A stretch of DNA of 64,000 nt from Paenibacillus taihuensis (GCF_003386535.1 NZ_QTTN01000013.1:62001-126000), one strand, 5' to 3'. Shown: positions 41,153 through 50,811, counted from the first letter of the stretch. Translations and numbers: made by a program. Notes: a model not told the origin generated them from the letters alone.

Positions 41153-41285
41153 TAAATTCGAACTATCAATTATGTGAACCAACAGCTGCGAAGCTTTGTC
41201 GACCATCGCCGCAAGCTCTATCATAATTCAATTAGTGGAGTTGGGAAACTACGAAGGAAAATTTGGAAAGAACGTCTGCGAAAAC

Positions 41286-41327
41286 AAAAAGAGCCGTATG
41301 ACTCCAGTGGAAGTCATACAGCATCTT
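41286..41327 (-). terminator. Terminator of the PhyH gene, repeated-family copy 1
   Basis: Minus strand: GCTGTATGACTTC pairs with GAGTCATACGGC around a short loop, then TCTTTTTG. Almost the same sequence occurs at 44216-44257 and 55768-55810. Confidence 0.8.
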
Positions 41328-41366
41328 AAGTAAGCTTTGTCATCAAAAGACCGTCCCGAAACGACG

Positions 41367-42206
41367 TTAATTGGTTCCCACAGCCTTGAAATGGCCGCGA
41401 GGCTTCTTTCCGCTCCAGCGTTCGTCAATGACTTCAAGCGAAGATTGGTAGCGCGTATCGACGCTAAGGCGATACTGGTTCGTCGTGTTCTCCAGCGAAC
41501 AGTGCATCAGGAACATGCCGAAAATGATAATATCTCCTGCCCGAAATTCAGTAGTCGCCCATTTGCCCCCGAATTTGTTCGTAATGATGAGCGGATCATC
41601 CGTGTAATGGCCGACGCCGTCGTTGTCCGAATCCTTCGTCCCGTACGACTTCTTCAGATCCTCGAAGTTATGAGAGTCCAGGCAAAGCGCTAGTCCCCCC
41701 ATCGCGTAATCGATATCGCCGATTGGCGACCATACCGTATAAAGGTTATGCGTGCCTCGGCCCATGTAGACAATATCGTAATGCGCGCCCGTGTAATCGC
41801 CCTTACCGACAGCCCGAAGCCACTTATACTGATACGTCAGCGACTGCTCGCCCAGCAGCTGATCGAAGAAACGCATAATATGGTCGCCGTTCAGCACGTC
41901 CAGCAGCTCTGGCAGGTCTTCGTTCGTGCCGCCAAAGAACAACGTTTTGCTGCCGTCCGCCATAACGCCTTCCTCAAGTACGGTATCCCGTTCAAGCTTG
42001 CCCATCTTCTGCATCTTTTCCAATACGGCACGTCTTGCCTTCAACACTTGCTCACGGTCATGAAATCCGCGCAGCAATAGATAACCATCTTCCTTGATTC
42101 GCTTATTCAATGCGTCGAAGTCATGCAGGATATCATTCGAATCACGCAATTCCGTTAAATGCGGTCCGCCAAGCTCCAGTTCGCGACTTCCTACTTTAAC
42201 CATCAT
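41367..42206 (-). CDS. Phytanoyl-CoA dioxygenase (PhyH)-family protein
   Basis: 279 residues. Non-haem Fe(II)/2-oxoglutarate dioxygenase fold. The iron triad fits His142 and Asp144 (TGAHYDIVYMGRG) with distal His235 (FGMFLMHCSLEN); Arg246 (NQYRLSVDTRYQ) would bind 2-oxoglutarate. Hydroxylated substrate unknown; bacterial members act on many small molecules, including sugar-derived ones. An in-frame TTG reaches 42266, but AAGGCGGC sits just before ATG 42206. It is divergent from an AraC regulator (42366) that probably controls it. Confidence 0.88.
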   Translation of the reverse strand: MMVKVGSRELELGGPHLTELRDSNDILHDFDALNKRIKEDGYLLLRGFHDREQVLKARRAVLEKMQKMGKLERDTVLEEGVMADGSKTLFFGGTNEDLPELLDVLNGDHIMRFFDQLLGEQSLTYQYKWLRAVGKGDYTGAHYDIVYMGRGTHNLYTVWSPIGDIDYAMGGLALCLDSHNFEDLKKSYGTKDSDNDGVGHYTDDPLIITNKFGGKWATTEFRAGDIIIFGMFLMHCSLENTTNQYRLSVDTRYQSSLEVIDERWSGKKPRGHFKAVGTN

Positions 42207-42304
42207 GCCGCCTTGCCCCTCTCGAGTTTCGAATTTCGAATTGTATAACTCAAGTTTAAGGTTCAACTACGTTCTGCACCATGGAAAAAGATCGATCAAA
42301 CATG

Positions 42305-42326
42305 TATAATCGTACAAAAATACGAT
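42305..42326 (+). promoter_or_regulatory. -10 box with inverted repeat upstream of the AraC gene
   Basis: TATAAT (42305-42310) directly joins the inverted repeat ATCGTA-N6-TACGAT (42309-42326). No good -35 is seen. The place, in a divergent gap between regulator and PhyH gene, suggests an operator. Confidence 0.4.
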
Positions 42327-42365
42327 GTCGATTCCTACTTCGAGAAAAAGGGGCTTAATTCTCTG

Positions 42366-43172
42366 ATGGCTTACATCAATATTCCCTATCAGCTAGCGGA
42401 AACGCAGTTTCCCCCGCCTTGCCAGTTTAAGTCTATCTGGAAAGTAGAAGCAAATAACAGCTATCAGGCCGTTCATCCACAAGGATTAATATCTCCCGGA
42501 CTATTCGTTACTTTGGAGGGAAGAGGTAAATTCGTTCAGGATGGCAAGGAAACGATACTTGCTGCAGGAACGTTGTTTTTCGTGCGGGAACGGATCCCCT
42601 GCTCTTATGATTGCGTTGATGACAACTGGAAATTTTACTTTATCCATTTCGATCAGCTTCCTATGATTGAGCATTTAGGCCTTCCCATTGGGGAACGGAT
42701 CACGTCTACAAAAATAAATGAGGCCGTCCGGTTATGCGAACGCCTCATTGAGATTCTTATTCTTAAATCGATTGGCCACGAGTACGCTGCGCATCTCCTT
42801 CTTCAAGAGCTGCTGCTCTTATTTGCCGGCGACCAGATCATCAAGCTGGGCAGCAGTCTCGACTTGGAGGAAATCTTGCTCCACATGCACCGAGCCATCG
42901 ATCAGCCATTCCGCAGCGAAGATTTCATTCGCCACAGCGGTTTATCCCGAACCGCGTTCTTCTCCCAATTTCGCGAGATGACCGGGAAATCTCCGAACCA
43001 GTACATGCTGGAGCTCAAGCTTGCTTCGGCTAAAGTTTCACTGGAATCAACCAGCACTTCCGTGAAGGACATTGCTGCAGCGCTCCATTTCTACGACGAA
43101 TTCCACTTGTCGAAATCGTTCAAGAAGCGTTACGGCGTCTCTCCTCGTTCGTATCGGAAGATGCACAGTTAG
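42366..43172 (+). CDS. AraC-family transcriptional regulator with cupin-like sensor domain
   Basis: 268 residues. N-terminal AraC-binding (cupin) domain about 1-150 with GLFVTLEGRGKFVQDGKETILAAGTLFFV, a typical jelly-roll hairpin series; C-terminal double HTH about 170-266 (SGLSRTAFFSQFREMTGKSP; ALHFYDEFHLSKSFKKRYGVSPRSYRK). It binds an unknown small ligand and probably activates the divergent PhyH gene. AAGGGG lies about 11 nt before ATG 42366. Confidence 0.92.
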   Translation: MAYINIPYQLAETQFPPPCQFKSIWKVEANNSYQAVHPQGLISPGLFVTLEGRGKFVQDGKETILAAGTLFFVRERIPCSYDCVDDNWKFYFIHFDQLPMIEHLGLPIGERITSTKINEAVRLCERLIEILILKSIGHEYAAHLLLQELLLLFAGDQIIKLGSSLDLEEILLHMHRAIDQPFRSEDFIRHSGLSRTAFFSQFREMTGKSPNQYMLELKLASAKVSLESTSTSVKDIAAALHFYDEFHLSKSFKKRYGVSPRSYRKMHS

Positions 43173-43228
43173 TTCAGCTCTTTTTACGTGTCAGCAGGTG
43201 TTCGATAGATCTGTGCTTCCTCCGATAA

Positions 43229-44008
43229 TTACGCCCATTCATTAATCAGCCTTTTCTCTTCATCTGATAAACGGCCGCGCCGCGCAGCTTGCAGATTCGA
43301 ATGGATCCACTCTTGTTTCCTCATCGAAACGATAACCTTGTCAACTATTTCCTGCTCGGTCACCCATCTCAGCAGCAGGTCCGCAGCTTGATCCGATTCG
43401 ATTTCGTCCAGTTTCCAACCTCGCACGAAAGGCGATAGCGCAACCGTTGTCAACCCCATCTCCTTGGCGATGACGAACGTTTCCTGGGTCCTTTGATGCG
43501 CAATATTGTAAGGAGCTAATACATGCGTAACCGGATGATCAGCAGGAAGACGATCGAGATGCGAAGGCTCGACCATGCCAAGCCCTATCGTTCCGACTTT
43601 CCCGTGATCCATCCAGCGTTTCGCAAGGTCCATTTCCTGCCGAAGCCTATGTTCATCATCATGCGTATGGATAACCAGCACATCGATACGATCGGTTTGA
43701 AGCTCTTGCAGCATCACATCGATATGATGGGGCTCGTAGCGGCTAAAACCGACCAGTTTATCGGACTGGCCTGGCAGGTTAAAGAAATTCCACGCCATGA
43801 TTTCCGCTTCATTACGCCTGCTCAGAGCTTGCAATACTTTCCCGAGCGCCACCCGTTCCTGATAATAGGTTGTATCGATCAGCTGAATTCCACTATCGAG
43901 GCACGCTCCGACAATCGCGCACTGCTCTTCGAACGAAGCCATCGGGTCGTTGCCCAGTTCCTCAATGAACGAGTGTCCTCCGAGCCCGAGTTTTGTTACG
44001 TTCGGCAT
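43229..44008 (-). CDS. Aldo/keto reductase-like protein with altered active site
   Basis: 260 residues, (beta/alpha)8 AKR fold: GLGGHSFIEELG start, LIDTTYYQERVALGKVLQ with Asp45 and Tyr48/49, HTHDDE with His114, and a C-terminal cofactor-site segment DKVIVSMRKQEW. The usual catalytic Lys (ItTK) is replaced by Trp73-Asn74 (IMAWNFF), so hydride transfer chemistry may be lost or changed. GGGGGAG 9 nt before ATG 44008 decides the start; ATG 44017 would sit on it. It is convergent with the AraC gene and monocistronic. Confidence 0.82.
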   Translation of the reverse strand: MPNVTKLGLGGHSFIEELGNDPMASFEEQCAIVGACLDSGIQLIDTTYYQERVALGKVLQALSRRNEAEIMAWNFFNLPGQSDKLVGFSRYEPHHIDVMLQELQTDRIDVLVIHTHDDEHRLRQEMDLAKRWMDHGKVGTIGLGMVEPSHLDRLPADHPVTHVLAPYNIAHQRTQETFVIAKEMGLTTVALSPFVRGWKLDEIESDQAADLLLRWVTEQEIVDKVIVSMRKQEWIHSNLQAARRGRLSDEEKRLINEWA

Positions 44009-44215
44009 GCTTCTCATCTCCCCCGTCAAAATAGATTCATAAATCTATTATAGCAAGGGGAAAGACGAAGCATAAGAAGTGATAAAAAATGAATGGAGCG
44101 CACATGTGAAGAAATTGCAAAAGCATCGATCTGGTGCGAACGCAATAGAGCCAGCCAATCCTGAATATAAAGTCCCTTTAGAGCAGAGCATCGGTGCAAT
44201 TTGTAAGAAAAATGG

Positions 44216-44257
44216 AAAAAGAGCCGCATGACTCCTTTGGAAGTCACACAGCTCTTT
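44216..44257 (-). terminator. Terminator, repeated-family copy 2
   Basis: Minus strand GAGCTGTGTGACTTCC pairs with GGAGTCATGCGGCTC (mismatch pairs in the middle), followed by TTTTTCC. It is 38 bp past the stop at 44296. A short extra hairpin, CCACGG-N4-CCGTGG, lies at 44258-44273. The gap 44009-44295 has no gene. Confidence 0.75.
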
Positions 44258-44295
44258 CCACGGATTCCCGTGGAGAATAGAAAGCAACCATCAAG

Positions 44296-45660
44296 CTAAT
44301 GATTACTCTGCCACACTCGTGCACGTTCTTTCATTTCCTCTACAAAAGCGCGCTTACGGTTCTGATAGCCCAATAAGCTATTGGGTGATGCTTCTGCCGC
44401 AGCTTTCTTCGTTGCAGCGTAACGACTCACCTCATCGGGATGTGTACGCAAATAATCACGCAAGATTAAATTATCTCTCCACAAGTCACCGTCAAATGGG
44501 ACAAAGCTGAGGTTAAAGTTACTCGACCCTCTTTTTCGGAAGAAAAATCGACCGGGTCTTCGTCCATCTTCTCCTAGAAATTCATAGTTTAGCTTCGCAA
44601 GAGTTTCAATATGAACTTCCTTCAGACGATCTTCCGCTTGCGTCCCAACCAGAATATCGACAATAGGCTTCGCATCCAGCCCGTCTACGGAAGTGCTGCC
44701 GAAGTGTTCAATAGCAATAACGATATCCGAAATTGCTTGTCTTAGTCGGTGTGCTTCTTCTTTGAACAAAACGGACCAATTGGAGTCAAACGGCAAGACG
44801 CTAACATCGGTTTCTTCGGCATTGTTCGGTTTGCTCGTTTCGGCTATCAATCTTTCCGTATCGCTGATTAAGGCTTGAAGCTCATCAACTGCCGCACCCG
44901 GGCTGCTTACTTGCGATAGCAGCGCATAGCATCGGCGAACTCTTTCCTCGAAGCCGTCAGGTGTAGAAGGGAACGCGGCGCATGCAGCTACCGCTCCTTT
45001 CTCATTCAGCAGGTAGGTCCGGTTTATCGCAAACAACACTTGGGTTAAGCAGCTCACAGCGCGGAACAGATGACCGGCCACATAGGAGACGTCGCTTCGG
45101 CTAATCCCTTTACGTGCGTTACCTGCGGAGAAATCCGCTTCCCACATGAACTTGGCCATTACCGCATCACGCAGTGCATCCGGATATGTCGCGCATAATG
45201 CCTTCAACGCTTGAATGCGTCCATTCGGGTCCCATAACGGCTTGCATATCGCTGCCTCCCCCATATAGATTGCGCTGCAGAAGGCATGCGGATGGCCTGG
45301 CTGATAATGAACGGATAATCGCCCTTGCAAACAGTCTTCCACAACTGTCTTGACCTGCTCCAAATCCCTGTACAACAAATCAACAGGCAGTGACCGGATC
45401 TGGAGCCACCCTCCGCCGTTAATCCACGGGCCCCACTCGCCAATCGGCGTGATGATGTCGTTTCTACCGAGATCATCAAGCTCGGCCGCGAACGCAGCCA
45501 ATGCTTGCGTGTCCACGGGATGATCGGGATCATAATAGATCCCGATATCGATATCCGAGCTCCCGGTATGCGTTCCCCGCGCGCGCGAACCGCCTAAGAC
45601 GATGCCCTCGATGCCTGGAACGGAGCGAAGCCGACTTACGATTATTTCAAGAAGCCGCAT
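44296..45660 (-). CDS. Nucleotidyltransferase-GrpB fusion protein
   Basis: 454 residues, two domains. The N-terminal part (about 10-100) is a pol-beta-type nucleotidyltransferase: GIVLGGSRARGTHTGSSDID with the Gly-Ser motif and the Asp36-x-Asp38 metal pair. A helical region of about 130-275 follows. The C-terminal part (about 290-454) is a GrpB/UPF0157 domain: VLPFDSNWSVLFKEEA, EHFGSTSVDGLDAKPIVDIL, PNSLLGYQNRKRAFV. GrpB is itself a minimal nucleotidyltransferase fold, usually free-standing. ATG 45660, 18 bp after the GH116 stop, is chosen; longer starts overlap that gene. Such proteins include drug-modifying and tRNA-modifying enzymes; substrate unknown. Confidence 0.85.
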   Translation of the reverse strand: MRLLEIIVSRLRSVPGIEGIVLGGSRARGTHTGSSDIDIGIYYDPDHPVDTQALAAFAAELDDLGRNDIITPIGEWGPWINGGGWLQIRSLPVDLLYRDLEQVKTVVEDCLQGRLSVHYQPGHPHAFCSAIYMGEAAICKPLWDPNGRIQALKALCATYPDALRDAVMAKFMWEADFSAGNARKGISRSDVSYVAGHLFRAVSCLTQVLFAINRTYLLNEKGAVAACAAFPSTPDGFEERVRRCYALLSQVSSPGAAVDELQALISDTERLIAETSKPNNAEETDVSVLPFDSNWSVLFKEEAHRLRQAISDIVIAIEHFGSTSVDGLDAKPIVDILVGTQAEDRLKEVHIETLAKLNYEFLGEDGRRPGRFFFRKRGSSNFNLSFVPFDGDLWRDNLILRDYLRTHPDEVSRYAATKKAAAEASPNSLLGYQNRKRAFVEEMKERARVWQSNH

Positions 45661-45679
45661 GGTGTCCAGAAGCTCACCT

Positions 45680-48145
45680 CTAACCGTTAATGATAATTTC
45701 CTTGCCGCAGGCCAATACTCGTAAATTCGAGGCATCACCAGCAAGCACGCTCACTTCGATGTCATGTTCGCCAGTACGTTCGTTGAGCTTCTGGCTATAG
45801 GTTCCCCAAGCACGCCCCGTGCTCCAGAAGCTCGTATATTCGGCTTGATTGATGACAGGGGCAAACTTAATGACGCCATAGCTCATATCAAACTCAAAGC
45901 CGCTCAGCGCAATCAGCAGTCCCCAGCTCGACATCGATCTTGCATAATGATGGCCGCACTCCACTTCGTTCCAAGGGCTGCGGCGGTAGCCGTCATGACG
46001 GTCCCTCACTGCCTTTACAAGCTGGAGGCCTTCTTCAATAAAGCCTTCATAGATAAGATGAGTGGCTACATGATATTCGATTCCGGTCCAAACCTCATCC
46101 GAGTAGACGAAAGGAAGCTTCGGACGGCCTCCATTCGGCCAAGAGCAAAGAACTAGCCCCTGTTCGTCATTCAAGGTATAGGTCCGCTGGCAATTGACGT
46201 GATCGTTGAAATCCGTCTTAAAGTTATACTTGAACACCGCGTGAATCGCGCTTTGTACCCGCTCCTTAGGCAACAGGTAGCCAAGGCCGTACAAATGCGC
46301 CAGCTGCTGGCCGAGCAGTTGATCGGACAGACAACCAATGCCATGCTGGTACTTATGTGCATTCACGTCATCCAATCGCTGCACGTAGTACTCGCCGTCC
46401 CATGTCAGCTCATCCAGCCGTTTCGAGCTCTTCTCGAATGCCTCCGAATATCGAGCCGCTACCTCGTTCTCGCCTAAGTAAGCCGCCATCTCGGAAGCTG
46501 CGCGAAGCGCGCCTAGGAAGAAGATGCCTGTCAGCGGATTCGGTCCGTAGAACTCGATGTCATAGGTGTTATGCTGGATGCCGTCGAATACAAGGTCTCC
46601 GTCCGTATCCCAATGCTCCGGCCCGTAGTCCAGCGTCTTCTGGATCGCAGGCCACAGCTCACGAAGAAATTCGTCATCGCCGCTCAGCTTCCATTCCCTA
46701 TAAGCACGCATGATCGTTCCCATTTGACCGTCGGCCGCAGCAGGCGCAGGCTGTCCGTTCCAGTTCCACTGCGAATCGAACATTTGGAAAGCTCGGAAAT
46801 TCATTTTCCCGTCCTCGTTCACTTCGGTTAGAAACTCCGTCCGCCTCATGTTCCGCTCAAGCTCTGGGAAGAGAAATGCGACCGTCTGCGCATAGTTCCA
46901 CACATGCGTACATGTTCCGTCACAGCTGCCGGCATCGTCGAAGCAGCCTTCATAGCCGTAGAACCGGCCATCGATCAGCCGGAAGCAAGTCGTGCTTCTC
47001 AGCACCGTCATATTGCCCGAAAGAGCTTCAAGCACAGGTCTTGGTAACGCGCTATCGAATAGCGCTTGATGGAACGCTTTTGTCCCCTTCTCAAGCCGCT
47101 CTCTCTCCGCTACAAGATAGGTCGCTGCTGCCCATGAGCTGTCAAACTGACCTGCATAATAATTCTGCGTCGTTTGTCTGCCCTCTTCCTTTACGCAAAT
47201 ATGCGCATTCCAGCCGTTGATCCGGTTGGGGAAATGCCATGCGAGCACAAATGCGAACGATTTCGTCTCTCCGGGAGCCAGCGTCTCGTAAGCGCCGATG
47301 GAGCCGGTATCCGTACGTCCGGTATCCGATGGCGTATCGTATCCGAGATCGTTCAGTCTGCCATCCTCCGCGAAATCGTCCCAAAATTCCTGCAAGAAAT
47401 CAAACCATGCGCCGCGCAGCCAAGCGGGCTTGCAGGTTATATGCGGATTCGTCGTCAAGAGGGCAAGCGTACCTTGCTGGAGGTCATCCGCAGCAAACTT
47501 GTTCGTCCCGAGCACAAGACCCGAACAATCTCCCTCCTGGCGGAATTCGTTGAAATTGCCTCCGGCGTTCTTCATGTTCAAATTGCCGAACTTATCGTAT
47601 TCCAGCCCGCCAAGCGGATTGAGAATGGATCCGGCAATCGTAACGTCCACCGGTTCATCGGATGTATTCGTTACCCGGTAGGTTAAATAAGCGCCAGGAA
47701 TGCTTGAATCATCCACTTGTAGCGGAATGAACGGCGTGAACGCCTCCAGAGACACCTGTACCGGCAAAGCGCCATCCTCGAAATCGACCTGCATGATCGG
47801 ATATTCGCCTCGAAGGGAGGAGCTCTCCATACGCGGAAGACCGGCCCCTGTTATCGGATGATAGCCGTGCGAGAGACTATGTGGCTGCGGTAAGCGCGCT
47901 TCGAGCACCTTCGCAACCGGGCTGCCGCTCTCCGTCTTCGCCCATATCGCGAAGTACGTGTTCGGCATCTGCACGCCTTTGCCTGGCCTGTTAAAAATCT
48001 CCCAATCTCTAAACTCTCCCCTGCTCCCAATGGAGATATTGCCGGTACCGATCCCCCCAAGCAGGAAAGCGGCCTCTGTGGCCTCCGCCGGGTAAACGGT
48101 TGTTCGAGAGGATTGCGATGCAAGCAATTGCGGAGCATTAACCAT
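45680..48145 (-). CDS. GH116-family glycosidase, paralogue 1
   Basis: 821 residues, no signal peptide, so cytoplasmic. N-terminal beta-sandwich (about 15-330; FLLGGIGTGNISIGSRGEFRDW split motif) and C-terminal (alpha/alpha)6 barrel. By analogy with GH116 beta-glucosidases, Glu399 in FYGYEG and Asp529 in HNTYDIEFYG are candidate nucleophile and acid/base. CDGTCTHVWNYAQ and the C-terminal RSPWNEVECGHHYARSM are conserved family segments. AAGGAGTG precedes ATG 48145. It lies 50 bp after a second GH116 gene in the ABC importer operon, fitting hydrolysis of imported beta-glycosides. Confidence 0.88.
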   Translation of the reverse strand: MVNAPQLLASQSSRTTVYPAEATEAAFLLGGIGTGNISIGSRGEFRDWEIFNRPGKGVQMPNTYFAIWAKTESGSPVAKVLEARLPQPHSLSHGYHPITGAGLPRMESSSLRGEYPIMQVDFEDGALPVQVSLEAFTPFIPLQVDDSSIPGAYLTYRVTNTSDEPVDVTIAGSILNPLGGLEYDKFGNLNMKNAGGNFNEFRQEGDCSGLVLGTNKFAADDLQQGTLALLTTNPHITCKPAWLRGAWFDFLQEFWDDFAEDGRLNDLGYDTPSDTGRTDTGSIGAYETLAPGETKSFAFVLAWHFPNRINGWNAHICVKEEGRQTTQNYYAGQFDSSWAAATYLVAERERLEKGTKAFHQALFDSALPRPVLEALSGNMTVLRSTTCFRLIDGRFYGYEGCFDDAGSCDGTCTHVWNYAQTVAFLFPELERNMRRTEFLTEVNEDGKMNFRAFQMFDSQWNWNGQPAPAAADGQMGTIMRAYREWKLSGDDEFLRELWPAIQKTLDYGPEHWDTDGDLVFDGIQHNTYDIEFYGPNPLTGIFFLGALRAASEMAAYLGENEVAARYSEAFEKSSKRLDELTWDGEYYVQRLDDVNAHKYQHGIGCLSDQLLGQQLAHLYGLGYLLPKERVQSAIHAVFKYNFKTDFNDHVNCQRTYTLNDEQGLVLCSWPNGGRPKLPFVYSDEVWTGIEYHVATHLIYEGFIEEGLQLVKAVRDRHDGYRRSPWNEVECGHHYARSMSSWGLLIALSGFEFDMSYGVIKFAPVINQAEYTSFWSTGRAWGTYSQKLNERTGEHDIEVSVLAGDASNLRVLACGKEIIING

Positions 48146-48195
48146 TACACTTCACTCCTTCATGGATTTGTCGCGAACCTAAGCTTATCCTGCTA

Positions 48196-50811
48196 TTAAT
48201 GCAATACGATGGCGAGCACGCTGCCGGATAGCGACTGCCCTTCATGGAAGCGAATCACATTGCCGCTGCGATCTGCAGGGATCGGAGCACCATTAACAAA
48301 CACTTCGAACGATTTCTTGCCCTGGAGAAGGTCGCTGCTAAAGCTGTTCAGCTGCAGCTGTCCGTAGTTCACTTCCAAGCGGATCGTTCCGTTCGCATGC
48401 TCGAATTTGCCCCAGCCTTGATTAAGCGACCAGAAGCTGCTGAACTTCTCGGCGTTTAGCTTCGGACTGAAGCCGATATGCCCCTGCAGCGAGTCGTATT
48501 CAAACCCGCTTAGCGCAAGCAGCAACGAATAGGAAGCCATCGATCTGACGTAATTGCTGCCGCATTCCAGCTCGTTCCACGGGTTTCTCCGCTCGCCGTC
48601 ATAACGGTCGCGGATGGCTTTGACCGCTCGCAGCCCCTCGTCCAGCATGCCTTCATAGATCATATGGCATGCCGCTTGATATTCGAAGCCATGCATCATC
48701 TCATCCGCATAAGGAACCGGCACCTTCGGACTGTTGCCTTTGGGCCAGGAAGAGATCAGGATGCCCTGCTCGTCATTAAGCGAATAGATTCTGCAGGCGT
48801 TCGGATAATCGCGAATCGTCTCGATAAAGTTATATCGATATACGGACTCCAGCGCCTTCTTCACCTTCGCTTGATCATACATATAACCAAGTCCAACGAT
48901 ATGCGCATGCCATTGTCCGAGCACTTGGTCGATGTGACAGCCTTCTCCGATTTGGTACTTTATTTCTCCGAGCTCCTCATCGATCGGGAAGCGCTCATCC
49001 TGCAGATTGACGAGCTGATGATAGAACTCGCCATTAAACAGATGCTCATCTACCCACTTTCGTCCATTCTCATAGAGCGCCATATACTTCTGGCCCGCTT
49101 CATCGCCGAGCGCTTCGGCCATTTCGGCAGCACAGCGCAGCGCGCCTTGATAGAGTCCGCTCACATAGGAATTCGGCCCATAAATCTCGACGTCAAGCGT
49201 GTGATGCTGAACACCCTCCATCACGCCGTCGCAGTCTTGATCCCACCAATCCGTATTGGATGGATTCCAAGCGTATTCAAGCGAGGTTTTCACTTTAGGC
49301 CAAATGGACTTCAGCCACTCGTCATCGCCTGAAATTTTCCACTCGCGGTAGACCCTCATGATCGTGCCCATCTGCCCGTCGGCTGCCGCGCGATGCGATC
49401 CGGCGCAATCGGATACATCCTTGATCGTGCGCTCGACTGGGAGCATGAGGCGAAAAGCTACCTTGCCATTCTCGTACATCGCCGCCTTATATCTCACGTC
49501 AATCATCGAACGGGCTAAGGATGGGAAGAGGAACGGCGTAACCTGCTCATAGTTCCATACATGCGTGCAGGTGCCTTCGCAGCTTCCTTCTTCCGCATGA
49601 ACACCTTCAAATCCATATAGAGTGCCATCTGTCAGTCTCAGGCAGGTTGGCGATTTCAGAATCGAAATATTGCTGGCTACCGCATCTACGACATAATCCG
49701 GGAGCGTCGAAGCAAATAGCGTCTCCTTGAATAAGAGCGATTCACGGTAGAGTCTATCAAGCTCCTGCCACACATAAGCGGCAGACTGTACCGAGTCTTC
49801 GAATAGCGTAGCGTAATAATTCTTCCAACTCGGCGGATCGCATGGCGTACCGTCTGCATGGGTGCCTGGATTCCAGAAATTCACGTAATTCGGGAAGCTC
49901 CACGAAATAATGAAACGAAATTCGCCGCTCTCGCCTGGCGCGAGCGATTGGTGCGCGCTAAGCAAACAGACGTCCTTCACGTTATGGGCAGAGACCTTGG
50001 CCTCGTCGCCGGATTGATTGTAGTCGCGCTCTTTGAACTTGCCAGGCGCGGCAAACTCCTTCCAGAATACCGTCAGATTATCGAACCAATCACCGCGGTA
50101 CCAGTAGGTCTGATAGCTGACATCCTCGGCATCTGTGCTTAGCGTCAAGTCGCCGAACTCCCGGTCCTCCGGCTTATAATGGGTGGAATTCAGCTTTATT
50201 CCTTTATAAGCGCCGTAATCGCGGAATTCATTACGGGGCTTCTTCGTAAACGGGTTCGATAAATTGCCAACAAGACTAATATCAAGCTGTTCATTTGATG
50301 TATTGGTTACCTTGTATGTCAATATAGCGACAGGAATGGAAGAGTCCTTATCATTGAGCGGAATGAGCGGATTGAAGGCTGTAAGCTTCACATCGAGCGG
50401 CACGGAATCATCGATAAAGGAGATTTCACCGAATGGGTATTCTCCTTTAAACGCTGTACCTTTGAAGTGGGGGAATCCGGCAAGGCTTTCCCGTTCGACG
50501 CCGAAGCCGAAGCCCGAGAACCGCCCCTTGCCCGTACCCGAGTATTGCGGGTGCAGGTCCCCGTTGAGCACCTTCGCGACTTTCACTTCACCGTTATGCT
50601 CGGCTTTAATGGCAAAGAAACTGAAGCCGTTATAGCTGTTCTTGTTCGGACGATTGAAGATTTCCCAATCGATAAGCCGGCCGTTGCCAGCAAGGCCGAT
50701 GCTTCCGGAGCCGATCCCGCCCAGCGGGAATGAGATTTGATTCGTCTTGTTTCCTTTATACGTAAAATCTTTATCCATTTTGTATAGTTCATTAAGCAGC
50801 TGCACGTTCAA
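48196..50811 (-). CDS. GH116-family glycosidase, paralogue 2 (TTG start)
   Basis: 871 residues, cytoplasmic, same architecture as its neighbour: FPLGGIGSGSIGLAGNGRLIDW opening, YGFEGVHAEEGSCEGTCTHVWN with the Glu, HHTLDVEIYGPNSYVSG with the Asp, RNPWNELECGSNYVRSM. The two proteins are clearly related but well diverged, especially in the barrel loops, so the pair is an old duplication probably with different substrates. Start TTG 50811 is supported by AGGGAGGG 7 nt upstream. It lies 30 bp from the permease gene. Confidence 0.88.
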   Translation of the reverse strand: MNVQLLNELYKMDKDFTYKGNKTNQISFPLGGIGSGSIGLAGNGRLIDWEIFNRPNKNSYNGFSFFAIKAEHNGEVKVAKVLNGDLHPQYSGTGKGRFSGFGFGVERESLAGFPHFKGTAFKGEYPFGEISFIDDSVPLDVKLTAFNPLIPLNDKDSSIPVAILTYKVTNTSNEQLDISLVGNLSNPFTKKPRNEFRDYGAYKGIKLNSTHYKPEDREFGDLTLSTDAEDVSYQTYWYRGDWFDNLTVFWKEFAAPGKFKERDYNQSGDEAKVSAHNVKDVCLLSAHQSLAPGESGEFRFIISWSFPNYVNFWNPGTHADGTPCDPPSWKNYYATLFEDSVQSAAYVWQELDRLYRESLLFKETLFASTLPDYVVDAVASNISILKSPTCLRLTDGTLYGFEGVHAEEGSCEGTCTHVWNYEQVTPFLFPSLARSMIDVRYKAAMYENGKVAFRLMLPVERTIKDVSDCAGSHRAAADGQMGTIMRVYREWKISGDDEWLKSIWPKVKTSLEYAWNPSNTDWWDQDCDGVMEGVQHHTLDVEIYGPNSYVSGLYQGALRCAAEMAEALGDEAGQKYMALYENGRKWVDEHLFNGEFYHQLVNLQDERFPIDEELGEIKYQIGEGCHIDQVLGQWHAHIVGLGYMYDQAKVKKALESVYRYNFIETIRDYPNACRIYSLNDEQGILISSWPKGNSPKVPVPYADEMMHGFEYQAACHMIYEGMLDEGLRAVKAIRDRYDGERRNPWNELECGSNYVRSMASYSLLLALSGFEYDSLQGHIGFSPKLNAEKFSSFWSLNQGWGKFEHANGTIRLEVNYGQLQLNSFSSDLLQGKKSFEVFVNGAPIPADRSGNVIRFHEGQSLSGSVLAIVLH

